Below are positions 12,364 through 22,500 of a stretch of DNA of 64,000 nucleotides, piece after piece. The stretch is taken from assembly GCA_036852015.1 (NCBI GenBank), contig JAANDG010000164.1, forward strand, positions 124,001-188,000, read 5' to 3'. The notes under the pieces are model-generated. The model saw only the letters and a program-made list of their open reading frames with translations. It was not told where the DNA came from and did not search any database. Each line of letters begins with the position of its first letter. Positions within the stretch are counted from its first letter, which is position 1. Position numbers and translations under genes: made by a program. The stretch comes from Pelodera strongyloides (taxonomy: Eukaryota > Nematoda > Chromadorea > Rhabditida > Rhabditidae).

Positions 12364-13675
12364 ACCAATCTTTCTATTGGGGCATTTTCTTCTCAAATCA
12401 TAGAGGTCCTTTCCGAGCAGAGACATGATCACATAACTGGAAAAGATGAGTGAAATGTACCACCACCACCCGGCGAGGGAATCATGGGCGATCCCTCCTG
12501 GCCCTAGCCCGAAGACGTCGAGCAATTTGTCATCTGGGATTCGTCGTCTACTGCTCAGGACCTCTGCGGAACATGTCATAAGCAAACATTGAAACTGTTT
12601 CACCCTTGAATAAATTTGCACGCTCTTGAAGCGTAATCTATTTATTTTATTTATTGCTTATTTATAAATAAAAAAACATATGATTGCAGTTACTTCGAAA
12701 TCATCCCCTCATCCTCTGTAAACTAATTTATGAAATACCTAAAGTTATTCAATTTCCCGCTGCCGTAAAAGCGTGCAACATGTCTACTTCCTTGCATTTT
12801 CTTCAAAACATATATCTGAAAGAGGTAGCACAAGTCATACATACACTTTCAAATAAAAAAAGAAACAATAGATCTGCTCAGCTGCTCCATGTAAGTGCTA
12901 ACCTTACATTGGATGAGTATTGAAAGGCTTACGGTAAGCTCTAAAGATCCGAAAAAAAAGAAGAATTCTTACTTCCATACGAAGGATTTCATCATCTTTT
13001 GATTTGAGTCTGGGTTCCAGTTTGAGTGCGTATTTACTCTGAACAACAAGAGATTACTCATTTCACAGTAGTTTTGATGCCGACATCTCCAAAAATCACT
13101 TCATGATTTACTTTTATATAACTTCTAATATTAAAGCGAAATATCGGCCGGTTTTTTTAACGCGTCGAGTACACCAACATTCTTATGCAGCTTGTGGAAA
13201 TGAACATAAATTAGAATATAAAAAATCGAGCTAAGTTGAGTAACTTTGTATAAATACGTAAGGATTCAGCTGTCCGCGGTGCCTTTCAAAAACCGGCCAG
13301 TATTTCGCTTTAATATTGGCAGCGGAAATAAACATACTTTTGAATTCTTGATACTTTCTAAGAGGAAGACCTGTCCACAAGATCCCTCTCCTATCTTCTT
13401 CTTCACTAAGAATCTGAACTTGTTTGATTGATTTAATAATAATTATAATTATAATAATAATAACGGTTTATTGGTTAATTTGATTTGATTTGTAGAAGAT
13501 GCGATGCCCAAGACTACAGTAATTTTTCACTGCTCTTCATAAATCAATTGACTAATCAGAAATCATTCTTGAAAAATAATTCAAGTTTGGTTCATGGTCT
13601 GTAAAAAGTAAAAAATCCTCACTTGTCCTGTATCTTGTCTCCGACTTTTATTTTCGGCTCCGGTGCAGGAGTCAT
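9469..13675 (-). CDS. TTBK/CK1-type protein kinase with internal polyglycine tract
   Basis: Exons, 5' to 3': 13623-13675, 13338-13413, 12973-13038, 12470-12561, 12223-12436, 11954-12037, 11780-11869, 11500-11610, 10779-10844, 10614-10738, 10236-10341, 9935-10043, 9469-9611; 444 residues. Visible motifs: glycine loop [13 protein letters not shown] lysine in YALKLEP, hinge [11 protein letters not shown], catalytic HRDVKPSN (Asp about 181), LLDFGLARQ (about 201-203), FRGTVRY, and [11 protein letters not shown], then KLSY...YDWDL and an acidic tail. The LDFGLARQ form points to the tau-tubulin-kinase-like branch that is expanded in worms. All catalytic residues are present, so it is probably an active Ser/Thr kinase. 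Oddities: 37 residues of nearly pure glycine between RKI and SVLRVG (about 120-156); a GAG acceptor at exon 4; a 33-base intron 4 that could equally be retained in frame; and no LPW motif after helix F. The two tail exons are the least certain. Confidence 0.82.
9693..9824. repeat. snap-back repeat family A
   Basis: Palindromic element with ends GAGGCCATATTCACCACT and AGTGGTGAATATGACCTC. It lies in the last intron of the kinase and is an inverted copy of the element at 11043-11172. Confidence 0.75.
11043..11172. repeat. snap-back repeat family A
   Basis: Same family as 9693-9824 but in opposite orientation, in the kinase intron between exons 8 and 9. The ends are GAGGCCATATTCACCACC and GGTGAATATGGCCTC. 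Confidence 0.75.
11380..11460 (+). repeat. tail fragment of the tRNA-derived SINE
   Basis: This stretch (TTGCTTTGCAAGACCCTGC, TTTCTACGGATTTCG, TTATCTTTGTCTTTC) closely follows the 3' part of the element at 37551-37812. The tRNA-like head is absent, which is the expected form of a 5'-truncated retroposed copy. It lies in the kinase intron. Confidence 0.5.
12259..12366 (-). repeat. poly-G/poly-C tract, in frame within a kinase exon
   Basis: On the + strand there are 18 C, an A, 13 C, a T, then 71 C (12260-12363). Read on the minus strand in the kinase frame it gives 29 Gly, one Val and 7 Gly, with conserved kinase sequence immediately on both sides. There is no acceptor just before SVLRVG, so an intron does not explain it well. 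A homopolymer this long is also prone to sequencing and assembly error. Confidence 0.9.
13131..13313. repeat. MITE family B (CCGGCCGG type), TTAA-flanked
   Basis: Terminal inverted repeats TTAAAGCGAAATATCGGCC and its reverse complement, with TTAA at both outer edges. It lies in kinase intron 2, only 25 bases from the donor of exon 2. Confidence 0.85.
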
Positions 13676-13696
13676 ATTCGAGTAGAATTAACTTCT
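13676..13696 (-). promoter_or_regulatory. likely trans-splice acceptor of the kinase mRNA
   Basis: An ATTATTCAG acceptor precedes the start codon by 19 bases, the position expected for spliced-leader addition in nematodes. Inferred from sequence only. Confidence 0.45.
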
Positions 13697-14011
13697 GAAT
13701 AATGAATTCATGAATTTATATTTAACATTCTGCAAGGGACCGAACCCCCGTTGTATTAGTGAGAATTATCGATTCCTTGGCAAACCTCTATTCTTCGAAA
13801 ATCCTGCAGTCGACAGTAGCTACACAAACAACACTGAATGTTCCATGGAATATTCACCTCTTTTATTTTCTTTCACTGTTAATTTGCATTAAAACAAGGG
13901 TGAGAGTTTGTAACTCACGTTTCTAGAAAAAAAATGTTATATGTTGTTTCTTACTTACTAACTCTCACATATGTACTACGAAGTTTCTAAAAATGGAAGA
14001 TCGCAATTTAT

Positions 14012-14189
14012 TTAGAGCGAAATACCGGCCGGTTTTTGAAACACCGAATCGACGAGCATTCTCATGAGGCGTATGCAAATGAACATAAATTAGCATAAAA
14101 AATGCTAAATTCGAGTAACTTAGCATAAATACGTAAGAGTTCAGTTGTCCACGATGCGTTTCAAAAAACCGGCAGTTATTTCGCTTTAA
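14012..14189. repeat. MITE family B, abutting a family C copy
   Basis: Same terminal repeats as 13131-13313 (GAGCGAAATACCGGCC to TTATTTCGCTTTAA). The left TTAA has decayed to TTAG. The right TTAA (14186-14189) is also the left TTAA of the next element. Confidence 0.85.
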
Positions 14190-14356
14190 AGCGAAATGCT
14201 AGCCTCTTTGGAAAATTTGCATATGATAAGCAAATCTTATGTATCCTATGCTAATTTTGTACGATTGCCGTGGACGATCGTACAAAATTAGCATAGGATA
14301 CATAGGATTTGCTTATCATATGCAAATTTTCCAAAGGGGCTAGTATTTCGCTTTAA
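14186..14356. repeat. MITE family C, near-perfect hairpin of 171 bp
   Basis: The two arms (AAATGCTAGCCTCTTTGG, AAAATTTGCATATGATAAGC, ATCCTATGCTAATTTTGTAC) are inverted almost perfectly around a short centre GCCGTGGAC. TTAA lies at both ends. Near-identical copies occur at 17738-17908 and 42976-43146. Confidence 0.9.
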
Positions 14357-15012
14357 AGTTCTGATGCTCCAAGTCTCCAAGAGTATTACATTACATTTTT
14401 TCGCTGTTCTTCAAAAAGTTCGCCCACTTGTAATTGTGTTTACCGAAACGTTACGAAAAGTGTGTTCAATTCGATGATGAATTCTACATATTCCATTTCT
14501 TCTCCTTATTCTGCATGTTTTCTGCGTATGTCTCGTGTCCATAAATGTCAATACAAAAAATCTTTATTAATAAAAAAAGAACTACTAAACTATGTAAAAG
14601 CGGTACGTAACTACATCGTCTATGCAAAAAGTGTTGGCGAAAAAATATTTGATTTTGAGTATCTTTTGACAATTGTATGATATTGGACCCGAAGAAATAA
14701 ACACACATCTAAATGTTACAAATACCCGCCAGTATACCGAGTTTTCATTATTACAACTATAAATTAAATGTAGTTCCAAGTTTTCTATTCCGTATAGTTA
14801 TTTATGGAAGTACATGTTTCATACACGACGGAAACACTAATACAGAATATCAACACCTACCAAGCATTAAACTATTGACACGTTGCATCTTATTTATTAT
14901 GTTTATCGCGATTATATATCAATATCATTTGTTTTAAATTATAAAAGAGTAAGCTAAAATAAGAGTAAATGAGATGATCGGAATCCAAATAATACCCAAT
15001 CACTATTGAAGT
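14357..15012. other. intergenic, no gene seen
   Basis: Very AT-rich stretch between the 3' end of the receptor gene and the MITE pair upstream of the kinase. It probably contains the receptor's 3' untranslated region. A minus-strand AATAAA lies near 14890. Short open frames here show no protein-like composition. Confidence 0.4.
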
Positions 15013-18000
15013 CTAGAGCAATGTCTCTCCTTCCAGATCTCCCGAGTAATCACTAATCATTATATCGATTTGTGGTGACGGGAGAGTGGTTCCCATACTA
15101 GACGATCGATACTGCCTAATGGGCTTCCGACCCTCTCCCACTAATGTATCCTCTAGCTGTCTACCCGGTAAGGATGCATGACCAGAGACGCAGAGGAATT
15201 GAGAAGTCGGGGGACTGGACGATTCCTGAATGAGCAATTTACATATATCATGTAGAACGATATTTCACGTAACTTTTGGGAGAAAGGCAGGCTTAGAGAG
15301 TCCCAGTAACATCAAGGGGATGTACCCTACTGTAACATTATGTAGCACATCTGTGGGTATTTGTGACGGTGTGCAAGGTAAGGGAAATCAAAGAAATTGA
15401 ATTATAAATGCATAGATGGTTACTCACCCTTGTTGATTCCTCCTTGACCGAATCAGCGACAACAAATGACATCCTCGAGCGCAGTGAATTCAACGTTGTC
15501 GTCCTGAAAGTGAAAGACGTATAGGATAGGAGTGGTGACCACCTGGTAAGGAACGCCTGGCAGTCGGTAAACATGGAGAACACTTGAATGTTGATCGCTT
15601 GCCCACCTCACACTCTTTTCTGTTTTTTTTTCCAAAAAGAGAGCGAAGCACGCCCACCGACAGATTTCTCCAGTGGCCGTATGCACGAACGCCGGGAGCT
15701 TCCCAGTGGGAGGTGAGAGAAAGAGAGGGATCACGCGAACCAGCGACACATAGAGATAAATCCTCCCACCCAGGGAGGATCCCGGTGTTCGTGCATACGG
15801 CCACAGTGTGCCAATTCAGAATCTAATGTTTCAATACTCTATGTCTTACCCGATGGCTGTTCTGAGTGTCTGTGCCGCATCGTCAGCAATACTTCTGAAT
15901 CTCCGTCGATGTTCTTGGGCAATCTTTGAGTGGGCAGCTTTGATCCCTGCAAATAAAAATGATTAAATGTAATATACTATTATACGTTCTGTATAGGCAA
16001 CTAGCTTCTGGGTTACTCATCACGTGCTAAAAATAACCAAAGACTCACCTCGATTCATCACTGTGAATATGACTGGGTACGCGGAACAACTGATGTACGG
16101 TAGAAGGTGGATGAAGTAGGAAACAATGACCACTGAAAATAAAAAGAGTTTAAATAAAGTCAAGTAAGTGAGGATCGAAATTAGAACATTATCGACCATT
16201 CAACTAGACACTTTCTAATTATAAACGTGCGCTTATGTATTAACCGAATAGCTTCTTTTCATTGCTCGACTAAATTATAGAACTGTTGAGAGAAGCTAAC
16301 TGTATTCGTTCACGGGAAACACTTCAAGTGTTTATTTTGGGATGAGTTGATTTTCTGAAACTGACCAGTCCTCTGGCTCATACTAATCCGACTGAGCAGA
16401 TCGTTGAAGAACATTGTGAACCAATACGGTGACCAGCACACGATATAGATTCCAGTCAACACGAGTACGGTGGCCACCACGCGACGGATCGCATTATCCG
16501 ATGAACTGAAAGGTGCATTCTATTTAGTGTCCTATACTTACTACTGTAGTCATACATGGAGAACATATTTCTCATCACAGTAGGAAATCACCCACCCACT
16601 AAGCCTAAGCCTAAGCCTAAGCCCTAGGCCTATACAATGATTAAAAAACTTTTTTTTTGAATAATAAAAGTAAAAGTAAAACTAACTTTGATGAAACGAT
16701 GGATGATAGTGCGCGTCTCTTGAGGAAGAAAGGCACTGAGACGTACCAATAAATAATACCAAATAGGGGAATTGCATACGATGTAATGCAAGCGACCAGA
16801 TTGAACCACATTTGCACTTCTGAAGAATAAAGCACAAGTTAAAGTATAAAAGAGCTGGAGTAAGCACTGACGAAACTTGGCGTGCAAGCCGCGTGACCAC
16901 GGCGTGCAGCGTGCATTTGGCAACGTGGTGGCGTGCAAAAATGCACACGAAACGGTACGGCTTGCAAATTGCCCGGCGTAACCCCGCCGATTGCACCTCC
17001 AATTTTCTCGTTGAATGGAATAGTGTTATTAGAATAACAGCTATAAATAATTATAAAACATAAAAATAAAAATAAAACTGACGTTCCGGAGGTAGAAAGC
17101 TGCACTTCCTCATCACGCTCACTTGTTTTGTTTCGTTATTTGGTGGGAGACGGTATGTGTAGATCTATAAGTAGATTTTATGAATAAATGCTTGCATTCT
17201 CAAAGGGTTGATTAGCCATACACCACGAAAGTTGGTGTGCTAGCGACGTGAATTTAACTCACGCCGCTAGCACGCTATCCGCACGCCATCCTTAGGGCTC
17301 ATTCGAGATGGGCATTTTCCGTCATTTTCCGGAAAAAAACTCAAAACTTTTGGTTCGAGATGGACCACCCACACATGCAAATGATCGATTGAATTTATTA
17401 TCAATTACGGCACATTTCAATTTTCGGCAATTATTTTACATGTTTTTTTTCTCGGTGTCCATCTCGAAACACCTTTTTTCTTTTCTTTTCCAGAAAATGT
17501 CCATCTCGAGTGCTCCCTAATAAGCAGTTTTTATATGGGAACGCACATATAAAATTCTCCTACGTTAAACGGTACTCACTACTGAACTCTCAAAATAAGG
17601 CCACATCATTGTCATTTAAATATAGAAACACTTTCAATATTAATTACCTGGCTGTATAAGAAGACGGGTAATAGTAGAAGCATAACACAGGTGAGTGAAG
17701 CAGCGACTTGAATCATAGCATACTAAATATATACTTATTAAAGCGAAATGCTAGCCTCTTTGGAAAATTTGCATATGATAAGTAAATCTTATGCATCCTA
17801 TGCTAATTTTGTACGATTGCCGTGGACGATCGTACAAAATTAGCATAGGATACATAGGATTTGCTTATCATACGCAAATTTTCCAGAGAGGCTGGCATTT
17901 CGCTTTAAGACTCACAAAGGAGCACATGAAATACTCAACTGACTGGGCAAGCGGCAAATATATATTCCTTGGAAAAAGAGCCTAGTTACTGTTGGCAGAA

Positions 18001-19525
18001 AGTATTAAACTTCCGTAATACAAAACCTGCCTACCTTCAAACTCGTCGCCTTATCTCTGCGTTTCTTGTCCAAACATACTGTAGCATAGCAAGTCCGACT
18101 AATTAGAAATACGATAATTGGAGCGCAGAATCTAAAAGTGATTTTTTTACTTCTAAGGTTTGCTTCAACTAAAAGAATTTTGGTATAGCTTGTTACATGG
18201 AAAACTTCATGGCAAAAGGCTAAACCCAGATCCATGTACCAAACAACCAAACCCCAATGTTTCGTTCATAAAATAACTGTGTGATCGTGCTTTACAATTA
18301 GTTTTTTTTTCCATGGCCATGTATGACTCTACATCAACACATTACACATTTAGTGAGCTAATGTATCATATTCATATTAATTCTTACTTGTTCATCGAAT
18401 CAAATACAAGGTAAGCTGTGCAGAGGAATGCGTTGAATTGCCAGTCTCCAAACACAATTTCAATGATGAGGAGAAGCATTCCTGGAGATAAAATTATAAA
18501 ATATAAACAAATGTTTATTGGACTATTTCGAGGTACTGAAACAGTCCCATTGTAAAGGTAAACCCAAGAGAGTTCTCCTTTATTTTTTTTAAAGACTCTC
18601 ATTATCCCAATCAATGTATGTATAAAGTTGCGGACCTGACGGTACTTGACAATTTTGGGCACCATTATTGAAGACCTTATGGTTTATCTGAAACTTTTCT
18701 GAACAAAGACCCTGTTCCAGTACAATTTAGAGGAAAAACTTGCTAATAATATTCCCTTTCTACCTCTCTACCTCTCTCTCTCTCTCTCTCGCCCTCCCTC
18801 TCTCTCATTAGTTGTCAACTAACATATACCCTCCCCTATTGACCACAAAAACGAATTTTAAACTTTAATTGCTTTCCGAAGAAATTGCATCACTTTCCCC
18901 CGTGTGGGTCCATCAACTTTTTCTTTGAACTCGAACTAATTAGTGAGATTTCCGAGTAAAGATTCCCCTGAGATAAATTGAGATTCGAAAACAAAATGTG
19001 CTTTTTCTCTATTGCCGGAAGCCTTAATAAGTTCCTCCTCTCCTGACCTCCCTGGTTTCAAACATTAATAATTTCCAAACATTGAGGAAACTTCGGTGGT
19101 GGGCCGCGCGTTCTAGGCCCACCTTTAGTGTGCGTACCTCCCGCGCGGCCCTGGCCCGTGTCCGGCACATTGGTCTTTGAAAGACTGCACTACAAAAAAA
19201 ATCGGTGGGCGGTTGGTGCGCCATGGGCGTAATAAATTCCGTGTAAAGTGTCTTCATGACGTGGTACCATAACACGAAACCAAGTCTTTACCATTGTGCG
19301 TTACCCGGAAAGGAGATGTGCTAGGAATAAAAGAATAAATAATATAAAACGTCTCGTCAAACAAAAGAATCCGAACTTTTCATAAATTCAGCACCCGCTC
19401 CTCAGTTGAGACAATTGGTGCATCCACATGTACATAATTTGAACCCGCATACGCAATACACGGAATATTTTTTGAAGGTTCAATTTAGATGGAACAGCGC
19501 TATTGGTCGTCGAGAGAGAGAGAGG

Positions 19526-19585
<60 letters not shown>

Positions 19586-22500
19586 AGAGGTAACCCACGC
19601 TTGCTTTTCCCTTCCTTCGGACCGGACGGAATTACTTCTCACCAATTCAACACTTTTTAATATATATACACAAAGAGGGCGCGAACCAGAGAACGAGAGA
19701 GCGAGAGATATGAGAGATAGAATAGAGAGACGGGTATCATTTTTGTAGTTTGGGAGCGGATGTTAAGATCTCACAAGATGCACACTACACTACATACATA
19801 TACATAGCATATCAAACGTGTAGCCGCTAACGAGAGGCAACTTATTGTTAACTATTGTAACTTTGTGACACGGTTTACCATCAGATGACAACACAAGACA
19901 CCCACACCCACCTAACAAAATGTATTATAGAGTAACTAAGTAACATGTATTATGAATAAGTACAAAATACTTTATGGTAACCGATTCTCGCTATTCTTGG
20001 AATAAATAATTTCTAAACTGCTAACTAACCAATCATAGTGATCAAATCCGACACACAAAGTGCGAATATGTAGAAGAGAATGCTCTTTGGTACCTAAATA
20101 ATAACCGTTTTGAAACAATTGGATTACGGGGACTCATTTCTTTGTTCTTTTGAAAGTTTGCTGAAACATATGCTATTTGGACAGAGATTATTCAAGAGGA
20201 TGAGAAATTATAAGCAGGACTACGCTCAGTGTACGTTCCTTGGGTAATTAGCATACGATACAAATATCCTAGTTAATTTGCATATTATATGTAGGATTAC
20301 CATGTGCAAATTTTCCAAAGAAGGTGCAATACTGCTTTAAGCTGATCAATATTTGCAAAATAGGCGAAGTCCTACCTTGACAGCTGGGGCGAAAAGTAGT
20401 GGGGCCACAACATACAGTACCCAGAGGTTGACGACGAATCCAATTACATTGAAACCAATGAAGGTGAAGGCCACATACTGACGGTAGCCCTGAAGAAAAT
20501 GAAATATTCCACGAGAGTAGTAGAATAAAAAGTTAGGTTACCCCGACAATGAACAGGGACGTAAGCTCTGTGTGGGGCCCGTGCCGGAAATGTACGGTCC
20601 GGATTTGGGTTATAGTTTGATTTCCAACTATCACTACGTATTTATTGATCGCAATCCAGTAGATTCAGCGTTTTAAGAACTAAAATTCAATCCCGTTGTT
20701 ATCAAACTCCTCAAAATAAGACCTCCTCCCTTCCCCTATATAAGTATATTTTTTCCTCTCTCTCTTTTTTTTAGATGCAAAGAGTTGGAAAGAACCTGTC
20801 AGACTAATTCTGCCTTTTGGAATGCAATAATTCAGAAACACACGTAATTGATTCCCGACACGTGTGTGCAAAGTTAGAAGGAAGAGAAAACTCTTTAAAC
20901 TGATAAAAATAGAGCTTGTAAGGTCCAAGCATTGGACACATCGAAGCCTCATGTACATAAATAAGCTTCGGCAAATCCAAATGCGTCAAATGCTATATTT
21001 GTGTCTAGCCCTATCCACTCTGTCAAAAGCAACACTTTGAATTTGAACTGAATAAAGGTGCACGCTCCTGAAGGTTAGAGGAGTTAACAATAAGAACGAA
21101 ATGATTATTTTTTGAAGTGGACCCTTTAAAATAGTACTTACCCATACCATTTTTGCTTTGCGCACTCGTTCCTTTGGAGTGGAGGCAAGTTGTCTTCTAA
21201 TCATACAAATCATTAGCTAGCCATAGAGGCAATCAATTATTGAGATTCGAACGAAACAAACAAAAAGGCATGGTTGAAAAAAAGGTTGATTATATTTCAA
21301 CAATGGAAAATAAACATTATGGGTCATCTTCACGGTTCAAACGGATAATGATTTGTAAAAACAATTTGTTACATTCAAATGTAAATGACCAATGAGCTAA
21401 ATTTGGATTGAAAAGTTTCAAACAGAAAAGCCAAACAAGAAAATTAAAAAGAATTAATGGATTACTATTCGAGCGAGGTTAGAAATGTTCAAACTTCTCA
21501 AATGGAGCTTTTCTGATAATATTGAGGGGTACAGTAAGATATGCATGGAGCACGATAAAATAATATTCGTTACTGATGTGCTTCTTCAAAAAGTATCAAA
21601 ATTAAAGAAGTCAGAGTTTTTGCAATCTAAGGTTCACGATACGGTTGTAAATGAGCTGGAAGCAAATAGTTTTAATCATAAAAACATCATAAAAGATCAT
21701 AAAAACTTTTAATAAATATTTTTCATTCCATGATTTTTAGAAAAGAAATCAACATTCTTGAGTGTGGAAAGACTCATCAAAAAATCTAAACACTTCATTT
21801 TGTTTACGAAAACTAAGAAAATAGAAGAGGGAAACGGGCTCATTTCCTCACACTAAGAAAAAGATACACAAGCAAAATAAACTACGACGCTTCTAATTTT
21901 CCACAAGGAAGATAATAGACAAGTTTTTTTATCGAGAAAAACAAATGACCCGTGTACTGTTCATCATACACATTCCCAGTGAAATTTTACTTTACGAAAT
22001 ACAACTTCACTATATTGTTTTACGGCAACACATTTAAGCTTCACAGGCAAATTTATACGGTAGAGTTGCATTTTGACCAACTGAGCGTAGTTTCGGAATG
22101 TGTGCCACCAATAACCAATTGCATTTCATACGTAGCTGATTCTCGCTAGCTACGGCACACCGGGTGCGCACCAAACAAAAAAACGTTTACCATATAATCA
22201 GGTAGAATATAGAAATAATGATTGGCAATTTTCCCCAAAAACTGACAATTTCTGCCAAAAGCTAATGTTTGACTAGCGAGTATTATTTCTTATTGTAAAC
22301 GTATCCGCTGCAGCTTAAATTGCTCAATTACGTGACTGTTTCTGGAACCGAAATAAGCGACCTCCCACTCAGAATTTGGAAATTGTTTGTTCTAAACAAT
22401 TTTCTAGTTTACAATTCATCATTATTCAAACAAATAAAACAAGGATGTTAAAGGAGGAGGCGCACGAGATCTAAGTGTACCATTTCTTTATTCTTATCGA

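Noticed and set aside
12203..12453. Plus-strand proline-rich open frames
   Set aside because: Reverse-strand reading of the poly-G tract; the conserved kinase motifs lie on the minus strand.
19388..19748. Open frames of alternating Arg/Glu or Leu/Ser
   Set aside because: Translations of the GA microsatellite.
21485..21712. 75-codon + strand open frame in the receptor intron
   Set aside because: Lys/Asn-rich composition expected in AT-rich DNA, no recognisable domain, no clear splice or trans-splice context.
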